This document shows positions 35,047-46,651 of a DNA stretch of 64,000 nucleotides, piece after piece. Made by a program: the position numbers and the translations under genes. Origin of the DNA: Craterostigma plantagineum (Eukaryota > Streptophyta > Magnoliopsida > Lamiales > Linderniaceae). The stretch is taken from contig JAPQWV010001627.1 in assembly GCA_027422505.1 (NCBI GenBank), positions 1-64,000 on the forward strand, read 5' to 3'. The notes under the pieces are model-generated. The model searched no databases, was not told the origin of the DNA, and was given only the letters and a program-made list of their open reading frames with translations. The first letter of the stretch is position 1. Every line of letters starts with the position of its first letter.

Positions 35047-36812
35047 TGTTGGGTTATCCGGTGTCTCCCGGAGACCCCACGTCCCCGGGAACGGTGCGGA
35101 ATTAAAATTTTTAGGGTTCCCCGATTGCCCTCGTAGCTCAGATCAGAATAGTAACACATAGAATGCAATAGGGCGGGTCAAACCTGTAGAGAATTACCAG
35201 TTGACGCAAGTGGCAGCTCCACGTCCTTTTCTTCAAGACTTCCTCGATGGTAGTGGATGGCACTAGATCGTCACGCCGACCTCACAGTGTACCACTGAAT
35301 CAGTCCTCTAAAGATGGCTAGAGAGAACTGAGCTGTCGCGTGGGAGAAACGTGTGTGCGTTTGGTGTGTGTTTTGTGCATTTGCTCGATTTTGAAAATCA
35401 CTTCTTTTTCTCTACCTTTGGAGCACGAAATTCTTAGCCTATTTAAAGGCTTGGATTTCGATATCTTAGTCCTTAAAGTGAGAGCTTTTTGCCAAATCTT
35501 ACTCTCTTTTGAATTCCAAATCCAAACTTAAGGAAACTTGCTATTATTAGAAAACTAACTTAAATATCAAGTCAAACTAAGTATATTTCAATATGGTATG
35601 GAATTCGAAACTTAATCCTAGATTAATTTCGAAATTTAGAAAAATAATATTCCAAACATTTTATTCCATATTTTTTATATCAAACATGCAAATTCCGAAA
35701 ATACCCCAAAGGCATATTTCGAAATTAGCTTAAGGTGAAATCCAATTTTATCTCAAGCCCATTAAGCACTTGGCAAGCCCAAGTGTTAAAGTTGTTTCAC
35801 AAGAAGTCCAACTTCGATCCAATAAATTGCCGAGGCCCATTAAGGCGTGGCCCAAAACACTTTATCTCCTTATCAGTAGATGTTGATGATCCTTTTAAGC
35901 CCGACTCTCTAGGTTCGACTCAATCGGCGAGGGAGGAATCCAAGAGTCCGGTTGTTACCTAGCCAATCCCGCAGTACCGGACCGTAACTCGATTCGAGTG
36001 CGAATTTCACCCAGTCTTTATCCCAGAACCTCACTATAGATAACAGTTCTGCGTATAAACCCTTCATCTGTGTCACAATCAAGTGAGAGCCATGGTCTAT
36101 GTCAAACTCACTAAACTCGATTCTATGATAAAAGGAAGACGAGGTAAATTACCAAACTACCCTCCATGTCTCATATGAGTTAGTTCAATACCTTGGCCAA
36201 GGATTTCGTAATTTCCTGTCGCCGTCCTCATAGGACACTTATCTCGATTACTTGCGAGACTGTGAAACTGCATCTGGCCTGCTGACCCATGCAACAGCAA
36301 ATCGTGTCGAGGGGAACCAGTGACAGTCGAGACTTCGAAGTCATCTCCGTCAAAGCCCCTTTCGGTCTAAGGTTCACGTAGACTACTACAGTGTTGTCGT
36401 CGGTCATTGACACTCCTCGAGTAATAAGCCATGTTCGACCGTACGACCCGTGAGTCAATCCCTTGATTCGATTCGTATCACAAGTCATGACCTCAGCTTC
36501 CAAGCGGGATATCGACACACGATAGGTCATCGAAAAATAAGCCGTGATCGATTATCCTGCACCCAACTGGAGCCTCAGGCTTACGAACTTTTAATGTTCG
36601 AGGTTAAGAGTCCACTGGTGCCTTCCTCTCTCGTACTCATCGAGAAAAGTGACTCAACCGGATGCTAAGTAAAGAACTCTTAAATCCAATAAACGAACAA
36701 TGCCTTTCATTAAACACACGAAAATATCTTATTACACAAAAGGTCGAACGATAAATAATCTAATGCCCTATACAATTAATCCTCGTATAGCATTCGAGGC
36801 ATATTCCTAACA
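35047..36812 (-). repeat. Complete copia LTR, 1766 bp
   Basis: On minus it starts TGTTAGGAATATGCC and ends CCCAACA. On its upstream side lies RNase H plus PPT and on its downstream side a PBS, so one LTR serves as 3' LTR for one internal region and 5' LTR for another. Confidence 0.9.
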
Positions 36813-36826
36813 ATCTCCCACTTGCA
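36813..36826 (-). promoter_or_regulatory. Copia polypurine tract
   Basis: AAGTGGGAGAT on minus immediately precedes the LTR start TGTTAGG, the usual copia PPT. Confidence 0.9.
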
Positions 36827-36827
36827 C

Positions 36828-37345
36828 TCAATGCCATGCGCTGCGGTATCTAATACCCATCTTTTCGAGATGTCTAGCCTGCACTGCCTGTGATAGAGGC
36901 TTGGTGAACGGGTCGGCCACATTTTCTGCGGTCGCAAACTTCTGCACGGCTATGTAGCCATTCTCAACGAATCCACGTAACACGTGGTACTTTCTTTCTA
37001 TATGTTTGGACCTGCTGTGAGATCTCGGTTCTTTCACCTGAGCAATAGCGCTGGTATTGTCACACCATAATGGCAATGGCCTATCTGCTACTGAAACGAC
37101 ACCAAGTTCTTCCAAGAACTTTCTCATCCAGACACCTTCCTTAGCTGCCTCTGAAGCCGCTATATACTCTGCTTCGCATGTGGAATTTGCAGTAGTGCTC
37201 TGTTTGGAACTTTTCCAAGACACTGCTCACCGTTGAGCGTAAAGATGAATCCTGAAGTGGATTTTTGGTCATCCACGTCAGACTGGAAATCCAAATCTGT
37301 ATGCCCTTCCACTTCCAATTCTACATTACCATAGACCAACATCAT
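36828..37345 (-). pseudogene. Copia RNase H
   Basis: GHTDLDFQSDVDDQKSTSGF (first Asp), then, after a frame change near 37200, SWKSSKQSTTANSTCEAEYI (Glu), LPLWCDNTSAIAQVKEP (Asp) and HSRSKHIERKYHVLR, ending FTKPLSQAVQ. This is the complete order of the copia RNase H. Confidence 0.9.
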
Positions 37346-37399
37346 ATCCTTAGTCCGTCTGAGGTACTTGATGATAGTCTTGACTGCTGTCCAATGTTC

Positions 37400-37712
37400 C
37401 TAACCAGGGTCAGCCTGAAACTGACTGACTACGCTCACAGCGTACGCCAAGTCAGGTCGCGTGCAAAGCATCGCATACATCAAGCTACCCACTGCGGATG
37501 CATAGGGGATTCCATTCATCTCTTTCCGCTCCAACTCACTTTGAGGGCTTATAGCCTTGGAAAGGTGAATCCCATGTCGCATAGGCAGGAACCCTTTCTT
37601 AGAGTTGTCCATATTATATCGCTTCAGGACCTTCTCTAAGTAAAGGGCCTGGGAGAGTCCTAACATACGATTCGCTCGATCTCTATAAAGACGAATACCC
37701 AAGATGTAGGTG
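37400..37712 (-). pseudogene. Copia reverse transcriptase, C-terminal part
   Basis: It begins abruptly at ACCTACATCTTGGGTATT (TYILGIRLYRDRANRM). It continues LSQALYLEKVLKRYNM, IPYASAVGSLMYAMLCTRPD and VSQFQADPG, leading into RNase H. Sequence above 37712 does not encode the preceding MKDLGEA, so the RT is cut here, at the same motif where the 30.3-kb part ends. Confidence 0.88.
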
Positions 37713-38773
37713 CTTTTTTAGGACACATACACTTTTTAATACACCTAATCTTTGTGATTATGTAAGAACTTCCGTAGACATCTTCTTTTAAAAGACATGC
37801 TTCGAGGATCGGAAGGAAGTCCGGTCGTTGCAACATCAAAGCAACAACAGTTTCGGCCATCTTCTATGAGCTTTGCTCCTAGTTGATGTCAATTGGATGC
37901 CTATGTGGCTCCGGTACTAATTTCGACGGATTGCCTTTGTGGCTCCGTCCGGTTATTACCCACACCAACCTTTTCGTATGTCCTTTTCTACCTCCAAATT
38001 AACATGCCGATATCGTTTACACGATTCGCCATGAGGGGGAGAAGGGGTTATACATACACATTCGGTCGGTCCACCTACCAAATTAAGCCACGCGTACCAC
38101 TCTGAAATCGGGCTCTCTCACAACGCGACATTCAAAGGAAGCTCGGTACAACTTAAAAAAATAATCAAAGAAAGAGATGGCCTACCTTCTTCTGGAACTA
38201 TAGACGCTTCTTCGAGGCCAAACCAGACAACTTCATTCGGAGAAGACAATGGCGAAACGAAGAAGATGGCTAAACCCCGAGCCCTCTCCTCGACTTTCTC
38301 AAGCCCTTTACTTCCGAAAGAAGAAGAAAGGAGCGAGAATTGAACGACATGTGACTCAAGCATCATCAAGGACTGAAGTTGCCAACTGTGTCCACTGCAT
38401 CAAGGATCGAAGTTGCCAATCATGTCCACTGCATTAATGATCGAAGTTGCCAACCGTGTCCACCTCTCCAAACCTCACATCAGACTCCCCGGTCTCAACA
38501 CAATGTGGATCCAAATAGGGGGAGTTTCTAGTTTCGTGTGCTTTCAACGGGAGAAATAGAACGCGGACTTTCCAAATCCGGCAAAGAACTTCGTACATCT
38601 TACGGCATTTAGAAGAAGAACTTCAAAAGAAGATTCGAAGTAAAAGCCGATGCCTAGAGACCAGTGAGCTTGAAAATATTCTAAATAGGAGATTCGAGGA
38701 CTCGAGGACTCTTTCCATTTGCAAGACGAAGATAGCCCGCACTATATTGGAAATTGAATACAAGGGGGGAGAT
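37713..38773 (+). other. Internal remnant upstream of a second copia LTR, with 34-bp repeats
   Basis: No recognised domain. A purine-rich GGGGGGAGA at 38764 precedes the LTR and fits a PPT, so this is the 3' part of a plus-strand copia element. At about 38366-38467 three 34-bp units carry GATCGAAGTTGCCAA then TGTCCACTG. A short minus ORF (37715-37860, MAETVVALMLQRPDFL) is not recognised. Confidence 0.45.
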
Positions 38774-39123
38774 TGTTAGAACTATTTTATTGTATTCAAT
38801 TAATGTAGTTATCTTAGTCTTGCTTTGATATTAAGTAGCCTTGGGCTTAATTGTAATTAATCATATTAAAGGGCTACTTATATAATATACCAACATGGTT
38901 GGTATATATAGACTCTAAAGCTTGCTTTAGAGAGATCACTTCATTTGTAGTAAATTCATTTTCGAAATTGTGCTAATTTGGAGAGAACGAAACTTGCTTA
39001 ACAAGGAAGTGTTACCACGAGGGTTCGACGATAAATTCCGAAAGGTAATTCTTACTCCGTTCTTCGTTTTCTCGAATTTACTACGTGATTTGACCCGTGT
39101 TGGATAAAAAAAAGGACCTAACA
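38774..39123 (+). repeat. Copia 3' LTR, 350 bp (second family)
   Basis: It starts TGTTAGAACTATTT and ends GGACCTAACA, with perfect 6-bp terminal inverted repeats TGTTAG/CTAACA, and is preceded by a PPT. A TATATATAGACTC box lies near 38901. No partner LTR is in the window. Confidence 0.75.
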
Positions 39124-39226
39124 TATGTTGATCTATACACCAAAAGCAGCAGTTGAAATGCTAAAAAAAACTTCATTAAGAAACTTGGTGAAGTTTAGTC
39201 TTGTTTTGTGTGTTTGCTTTCTGCAC

Positions 39227-40061
39227 TTATGGTGGTTGGCGAATATTCGAGGCAGAAAGTGGGAGTTCTTTGCTTGATGTACTCGTGTAGTCGCTTGATT
39301 CAGCAGTCGATGATATTGTCGGTTCATGTATCCGTGCAACTACTGTGTAGCGAACGACAATGTGGCCTTTTTTATTCAGGCTATACGTACGAAGGTGGTA
39401 AAGCGATTGGTCGTCCTTGAGTCTTTCGTTTACATCTGTGGCGTTAAAACTTCCTTCATGTGAAAAGCAAGATGGAAACAAGGTATGAGAAATCAGGGTT
39501 AGTAAGATTTCAATAGACGACATACAATTTTTCAATTTCAATTATGGCTTCTGCTGATTTTCCAAGTAATGCTTCAGCTTCTTTGTGATCGATAGTAGCG
39601 TTTATATTTCTACTGCCGTCAGATAACACAATCTCAAAGCGCAACCTGTTTGTTAAAAGTTTTAACCATGTGGAGCTTGTGAGTAAACGTGTAACGATTA
39701 TGTAGGCATGAGGATCTTTATTGCGAAAAGTTAAATGGAAGTTAATGATGTTATTATACGGAGACAACTTCAGCAGCTGTTGGACTTGCGAAGTGCTGAT
39801 TGCAGTGGAGGCATGTAACTCTGTTTCGCATATTGCTCCGGAAGGTCTTTTGCAGTTTGGACATATCATGGAGTATAAGCTTTCTTCAGTCTTGCCCGAG
39901 CCTTCACCAAAAATAGTTTGACCTGAGCATGTAGACGAAAACGACAAACGTATGTAGTTAGTCGTTGCATGAAAGAGGAAACCAGATGAAATTACAGATT
40001 TTACTGTGTCGTGTAAACTTGTTATTTGGCTGATTTTCTGATTTGGGAAGCAACTGAGCAT
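39227..40061 (-). pseudogene. Replication protein A large-subunit-like fragment
   Basis: Two minus pieces. 40061-39510 contains MICPNCKRPSG, then TFRNKDPHAYIIVTRLL, LRFEIVLSDGSRNINATI and HKEAEALLGKSAEAI, resembling the C-terminal OB-fold of RPA70-type proteins (SDGSG...FDKEAExLLGKS). 39541-39227 continues with HIVVRYTVVARIHEP. Plant Helitrons often carry RPA-like genes, so this may be transposon-derived. Cellular RPA1 pieces are also possible. There is no start or full domain set. Confidence 0.5.
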
Positions 40062-41430
40062 CCGATAGCCTGATTTTGTTTTTTGTAAAGCTCTTTAGAG
40101 ATAACATTGTCAAGATAGTCGTCCTCTGTTTTCAACCTGAAATGTCATATAAGTATGTAGGTTGAAATAGTATGAATTTAATGTAATCGTTGTCGACGAG
40201 AAAGCTCGGTGGCTCCAAATATATTCGGCGTGCGTTGCAAAATTGACAACTTGTTATGCTTGGTAGTAACTCAGGCATGTTTGCTATGCATAACAAAGGC
40301 CATCATTAATATTTTTCGGAATACTGCTTATTTGTTTCTTGTTCTTAACACGTTCATTTTTCATTTTCTATGTTCATCCAACGAACCATATCTTTTCCGC
40401 TTACTTGCCAACATCGCATCACCTAGTAGGATCACTAATATATATAGCTGCCTGAAACGTAATTTACAGATTAGCTAACATGGGTTATAAGTCTTGTAGA
40501 TATGCAACCATAATATATAATAAATCAGCAAGCACATCAACACTTTCAGACTTAATGAAACAGTAAAACGATCTACTCATGATAGTTTACAAAATCCATC
40601 TGAGACTTGTTACCTGTGAAAGATGTGGGTAAACCAAAGTCTTGCTTCCTTATAGATTTTCTGACGTCAGAACCTCCCGACCACTTCGAAACAACCTACA
40701 TGAAAAATTCACAAGTTTCAATCTATTCATCGATGGCATAATGGCACTCCTTATCTAGGAGACAAACAGCGAAGTCATCTTAGGTCATGTTGGGCTCTCT
40801 AAGTTTCTCAACGATAACATCCTTTTGTTTCTCCTCCGTTTTTAGACGATGAAATCACAACAAATTCACATCTTTCTCACTATCTTATACAAACAGAGAT
40901 GTTATCGAACAGTTAAGCTACGATCCAACAAATACAACAACTTCCATTTTAAAATCACCCAAAGAGCAGATGTAGACCGAGGCAAGAAAGGAGCAATGAA
41001 AAGATTTCACCAATCAACACAGGTAATCATCTCAACTGAAATAATCAGAATTTCAAGACGGAAAAGAACGAAGAGGAATGAATACCATACTTGAGATGTG
41101 ACGAAACGTTGCTGAAGTAAGAAGGTTTATTCGACTTGCAGTAACGGATGGTGAAAAGAATTTGTAATTGCAAATGATGGAGATATGACCTAGCAGCTGT
41201 ATCCGGTGGCATTAAGCTATAATACGCGGAGTAAGAATAGCTGCATGTTGTAGATAATAAGTAGAAGTTACTGCAATGTCCTTTGTAAAACAGTATAATT
41301 ACGAAATTGCCACTGGCGACTGGCAAATGGCATGAAACTGGCTATGAAAAGGTGGCTTCAGACTTCTACAGTAGATAATAGAAGTTACGACTCAAAACAT
41401 TACTAGTAATTCTCAGACCCAAAACATTGA
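40062..41430 (-). other. Exon-like debris around the RPA- and ADF-like fragments
   Basis: A clean exon-like piece on minus at 40618-40696 (tgtag/GTTG to CACAG/gtaac, reading VVSKWSGGSDVRKSIRKQDF) is not recognised. The rest is AT-rich with no gene seen. Confidence 0.35.
40723..40851 (-). pseudogene. Actin-depolymerizing factor (ADF/cofilin) exon fragment
   Basis: The minus strand reads HRLKTEEKQKDVIVEKL, then DDFAVCLLDKECHYAID. Plant ADFs read EEKQKQVVVEK, then FAACLPADECRYAI at this place, so about 40 residues of the ADF-homology domain are recognisable. A stop codon sits within it (NMT-stop-DDF), and the frame ends soon after YAID. An isolated captured exon, not a gene. Confidence 0.65.
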
Positions 41431-41435
41431 AGACA

Positions 41436-43104
41436 TTTTTTTTCAAACGAAAGCTTGTTATCTCATCATCAAAAGGATAATTGCATAGGCTAAACAGCCC
41501 CAATGGATCCCTCCGGTGACAAGTATTTCACAGTAGGAACAAAGGCTCGCATGAAGAGCAAAAACATCGATACAGTTACTGAAGTAAAGACAAAGGGAAG
41601 TGTTGGAACAAAATAAGAGATAACTAATGTCAGACAAGAAGACTACATCAGCACACATCAAAAGTCACCACTGGATATAATCCCTAGCAACACCGCAATG
41701 CGGGCAAAAAGCTTGAACAACCAACTTACGCACAAGCAGGCTAATCGAAGCAAAAGTTTGAGTGGATTATGAACTGATCCCCCTCAGAACCCTACACATT
41801 CCACCCGAACTGCAGCCTTCAAACCCAAAACAGCAGCCATCACATCCAACATAAGCATCATATTAATTTTAAGACAAAGCCAAGAACTCGTACCATTCAT
41901 CCATTGCCAGACGAACAATATCGAGCTCTGATTTCCATTCCTTATTGAAGATCCACATATTCCTCGTCTTCCAGAGCATCCATAAGATAAACACTGATAG
42001 TTGGATACGATCTATAAAACATTTTTGCTGAGGACCTGCACAGATTTCATGCCACCAATGTCTGAACGTCATTTCGCTGCTCTGAATTCCGCTCCAATCA
42101 ATGGGGGACAGTTTCCAAACTCTTCTAGCTCTTTCACATTTGAAAAAAAGGTGCCCAAGATCCTCACAAATTCCCAACAGCAACAGCAGATTGGGTCGGC
42201 TTCAACACCTTTTTTTCCTCAAGTTAATCTTAGTAGGGAGGATATTGTGGATGGTTCTCCAAAGAAAGTGCTTAAGCTTATTTTTGACCTTGAGTTTCCG
42301 GATTGAAAGCCACATCCTTCTTTGTGTTCCTCTATTGCCCTCTATCATTCCTTCCCGACAACTTTGTGTCGCTTGAATGGCCTTGTAAGCGGATTTGACA
42401 CTGAAATTCCCATTCTTTTCCAGACTCCAAATTAAGAGGTCTTTAGATCCAGGGTTCGTGAGAGGGACCTTATCAATGATATCGGACACCTCTTTAGAAA
42501 CCAGTGATCTGATGAGAGATGTGTTCCAGCGGATACCATCCTCGTTGAGCTCGCTGACCTATGTGATTGAATAAGATCCTTGATCAATTGGCGATGGGAT
42601 GAATCCAGGAACATTATCCAGTCATAGAGAGCTCCACACCTTGACTCCTTTGCCGTCACCAATCCGATACCTCGCCCCATACTTAAGAACAGCCAGGGCC
42701 TGAAACCTGGACCTCCAAAGCCAAGAGGCCGATGCGGGACACGAGGCCGAAAAGAGACTAGTCGAAGGAAAATATCTAGCCTTAAGCACTTTAGAATTAG
42801 GGTGTTTTCCAATAAGAGCGTCGTTGAAATTTTCAAGATCATGGAATCCCATCCCTCTTGAGATTTAGGCAGAGCCATCTTACTCAAAGCTTTCCAGTGG
42901 GTTTTGGGGCAATCGAACCCATTTAAACCCCACCAAAAGTTTGAAAAGACTGACGCAATCTTCTTACAAATGCCAATTGGAATCTTAAAGCACGACATAG
43001 CAAACACTGGAAGAGCATATGTTTGCGAAATAATAGTCATTTGCGAAAGAGATTTATTCTTATCCGGTGAAACATATGTTTCGAGCAAATGTGATGATGG
43101 TTTT
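41436..43104 (-). mobile_element. 5'-truncated LINE (non-LTR retrotransposon)
   Basis: On minus it has the end of RT (YALPVFAMSCFKIPIGICKK, then FSNFWWGLNGFDCPKTHW, 42840-43040). It continues with a frame change to MGFHDLENFNDALIGKH, then the LINE zinc-binding domain (FSVKSAYKAIQATQS, LKVKNKLKHFLWRTIHNILP, HLFFKCERARRVW; 41869-42490). It ends in eight A (T on +, 41436-41443). Flanks TTGAAGACAT (41427-41436) and TTGAAGATAT (43105-43114) form a 10-bp TSD with one mismatch. The 5' end is truncated, as usual for target-primed insertion. Confidence 0.85.
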
Positions 43105-43114
43105 TTGAAGATAT

Positions 43115-44884
43115 AAATGTGCCTAAGAAGGGGTGAATTAGGCTTATAAAATTTTATGCTTCTTTTCACAGATCCTAAGTGTAGTGACTTAGATATGCCT
43201 ACTAATGTTTGTGACGAGTATGCCTGATATATCCTAGTACCGTCGAATGTGTGTCGGGTCTGTCTCACAGCCATAAAGAAATAACTGAAAAGTAAATGCG
43301 AGACAGGATTTTTATAGAGGTTATATCCCCAACTGGGGTTTACTCCTTTCCTTGGGATTTGCTTCCTAAGAGTTTAACCGATCACTATAATGCACCGTAG
43401 ATGGATACAAAACTGATTGGTTAGCCCAATACACAACCGAAACAAGTCAAACACTAGCCACTGCTAGGTTACCACACGTCGAGTTTCGTTCCTCGGGATC
43501 TCCTGATCCCGACCGACACAGCTTGCTAACGAAGGGCCCCCGGAACTCGTCATTCCCTTCACGTGTGCATAAACGTCGACCTTGCCTCCTTGGTATTGCT
43601 CACGTCCGAAGACAACACGTCCGAAGACAGAATATATGGAGGGGATGATGGAATATCAGATGAATCACTCGCTCAGTGATGGATACGCAAGTTAACGCTC
43701 AGGTAGGCAGAATGCTATCGCAAGTGAATGACTCAGGAATCTCTTAGTATTTTTCTGCTCAAGACTCTCTTAGTAGTAGGTTCGCAAATGCTTGGTTCTC
43801 GAAATTATGAAGTGTAGCATGTATATAAACCTTTTCAATTAGCACTTCACATGGAAAATCATATCATATAATAATCACCAAATCAAGCATAGTTTCTATG
43901 AAATTTTCCGAGTCAACATGCCATATAAAATAATGCTTTTTGATAAATCATCACAAGGGTCATAGCACATTAAAACACGATTATTTTCCATATATGAGCT
44001 CATTTAAGCATAAATATATTCCACATAAGGATTCAAATTCGTTCTCATGCATATTCAATCACTTGGCATATATGTACCATGTTAGAACTTTCCATAAGTT
44101 ATTCTCTGCTATCAGTTTCTAGAACAAGTCAATCCAGATTTACTTTCCAAGTATAGCACACGAGATAGCAGCATATCAATTCCATATTTAGCACAGATCA
44201 ATCCTATTTACCATGTTTAGCACATAATATCATATCCTATCACAGCTGTCACGAATTTACTTGTCATGCCACAACTTTTCATATTTCAGAGATCACATTC
44301 GCATTTAGCATATTACCATTAGCAACATATCCACAAAGTCAATCAAATCAAATCTTTCCTAAATATAATAATCCAATCAGCATAAGGAAATATATTAATT
44401 CAATATTGCACATTAAATTCAGTGGAAGGCATGCAAGAATCGTCTATGTGATTTGCGTCCAGGAATAATCAAGTATCAACTGATATATCACTTTCCATAT
44501 ACAAACAGCATATTTTCCATATATAGCTCAACAGGATATCTCATGCACTATTTCTATATATAGCACAGTACGATATATCCTATCACATGGACTGTCTATA
44601 ACATGCGATCACATAGTCTCATCAGCAAATCACAAACTCATATGCCAATCAAATATTCAACACTTTAATCAATTTATAGCTCATTATCAATGCATTGTCG
44701 AATATTATCATGAACTTAGACGTTATATTAATCACAAATCGTTAATTTATAGGTCTAACGTCATTTCAATTAAATCGTTCATCAAAAATCCTTTTAAGAC
44801 TCATGAAAACTCTGTAAGACTCGTGGACAGAAAAGGTCTAACATGTTTAATAGTAGGAAAGTTCACCAAACTCACTGCAAACGA
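43115..44884. other. AT-rich uncharacterised interspersed repeat, upstream of riboflavin synthase
   Basis: No coding sequence. Recurrent short motifs (TTTAGCACA and ATATAGCACA, 44150-44580) suggest diverged repeats. CACGTCCGAAGACA occurs twice at 43600-43630. The last 100-200 bp should hold the riboflavin synthase promoter, but no box is clear. Confidence 0.4.
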
Positions 44885-45736
44885 ATGGCTCTCTTACTGC
44901 TCACAAACCTCTCCTCCGAGCGACGGCCTAAAACTCACCACACCCACGGCGAAGATCGCCGGAACGAGCTATGTCTCCTCCGCATCTCCGCCGCAAGCTC
45001 ACCTCAAAAAGTCCATCCAGTTATCACTCAACCGCCGCCGATTTTGACCCTCTTCATCAGACCCTCAAAGCCCCACCACCCAAAAGCCGCCGCCGCCACG
45101 ACGGTAAAATCCCTCTTCACGGGCATAGTCGAAGAGATGGGCACAATCAAGCACCTGGGATTTGCCACAGACGACAGCTTCACCATGAAAATCGAAGCAA
45201 AAACCGTCCTCGAAGGCGTGCACTTGGGCGACAGCATTTCGGTCAACGGAACCTGACTGACCGTCACCGAATTATCCGCCGGCGAATTCTCCGTGGGTTT
45301 GTCCCCCGAGACGCTGAGAAAGACCAATCTCGGCGAGCTTAAAAGTGGCTCGCTGGTCAATCTTGAGAGGCCCGTCTGCCCCACGACTCGAATGGGCGGC
45401 CATTTCGTACAGGGACACGTGGATGGCACCGGCGAGATCGTTGACTTATCGACGAAGGGCGATTCCATGTGGGTCAAAGTTAGGGTTCATAGAGATTTGC
45501 TGAGGTACATCGTTCCCAAGGGATTTATAGCCGTTGATGGTACGAGTCTGACTGTGGTGGATGTGTTCGACGATGAGTGCTGCTTCAATTTCATGCTCGT
45601 GGCTTATACGCAGCAGAAAGTAGTGAGTCCCATGAAGAAAGTTGGAGATAAGGTGAACTTGGAAGTCGATATATTGGGGAAGTATGTCGAAAGGTTGCTG
45701 GGCAGTGGCTTTGTTGATTCTCTCAAGCCTTCTTAG
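44885..45736 (+). CDS. Riboflavin synthase, interrupted by one in-frame TGA
   Basis: Catalyses dismutation of two 6,7-dimethyl-8-ribityllumazine to riboflavin (EC 2.5.1.9), the last step of vitamin B2 synthesis, in plastids. One uninterrupted 284-codon frame except TGA at 45254-45256 (codon 124). The first barrel starts at SLFTGIVEEMG (about residue 76) and includes LGDSISVNGT-stop-LTVTEL; the family reads NGxCLTV. The second barrel has GGHFVQGHVDGTGEI (about 173), VDGTSLTVVDV and the C-terminal NLEVDILGKYVERLL. Residues 1-70 are Ser/Pro/Arg-rich without acidic clusters, like a chloroplast transit peptide. ATG 44885 (MALLLLTN) was chosen over 44843 because the transit-like part begins there. 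Length fits plant homologues of about 270-280 residues. No intron. TGC/TGT to TGA is one substitution; it is either a real null allele or a sequence error. Function certain, integrity doubtful. Confidence 0.9.
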
Positions 45737-46151
45737 AGGTATCATTGCTTGTTGTGTGTTGCCATTTATGCTAATTTATCGCATGTTAAGGAACTTCAAT
45801 AAGTTGAGATTCTTGTTTCTTTATGTGCACGAGTGATCGAGAGCGTCGATCTTGGATTAATATAAGCTGAAAAGATTTTAAAAATTTGAAATGACTCAGT
45901 GGATTTCAGTTCGGTTAGAATGTAATGTTACATATACATAAGGTAGTAATAGGATTGGTGATCTATTGCCAAAGCAAGATGCAGAATTTCATTGACAGAC
46001 ACAGATTGTCTTCAAACCCATCTTATGTTTCATTTGGACTGCAAAAGTGAAGTGTGTTCCGATCAGAATTTAGAGCAGCTCAACCATTAGAAATAGGCTG
46101 TGGTTCGAAGCTGACCTTTTTAAGAAAGAAGACGATATGTGATATCTGAGA
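45737..46151. other. Convergent intergenic region between riboflavin synthase and prolyl 4-hydroxylase
   Basis: 415 bp between the two stop codons, so it holds both 3' UTRs. No ORF or repeat of note. Poly(A) signals cannot be fixed. Confidence 0.7.
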
Positions 46152-46552
46152 CTAAGCTAAGTATTGATGGACCCTCAGCCATTTTGTAGATGACCACTTG
46201 TTCCCTTTTATAACAGGACATCCACCTGCATGAGATTTTGCGATATATATCATTCTATCTCCGTGTTTGTTTCTGTTTTTCTGTAATAACCTTCTATGTA
46301 ATTTAATTACGACAAGTCTTGGGGACTTACTGTGCAAACTCGTGGGATCTAAAGTTGCGTCTGGGTTCATACTCCAAAAGAGTAGCGCATCGCCCATTTT
46401 CGGTTTTATTGCAAGTCCCCTTTTACCACATTCAGACAGTTCATTCCAACCTGGTAAGGAACTGAAGTTTCCGTTAGCTGCTGGGAATATTGTCTCCCCA
46501 CCTTCTTCGACATCAGATCTGTGTTCATCAGCATCATCATCAAACGAATGAG

Positions 46553-46610
<58 letters not shown>

Positions 46611-46611
46611 G

Positions 46612-46651
<40 letters not shown>

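Noticed and set aside
34518..35161. Overlapping long ORFs on both strands
   Set aside because: High GC content lacks stops; the region is the leader and LTR edge of a copia element and no domain appears in any frame.
45254..45256. TGA at a Cys position as a selenocysteine codon in riboflavin synthase
   Set aside because: Land plants lack the selenocysteine insertion machinery and riboflavin synthases are not selenoproteins; nonsense change or base error is far simpler.
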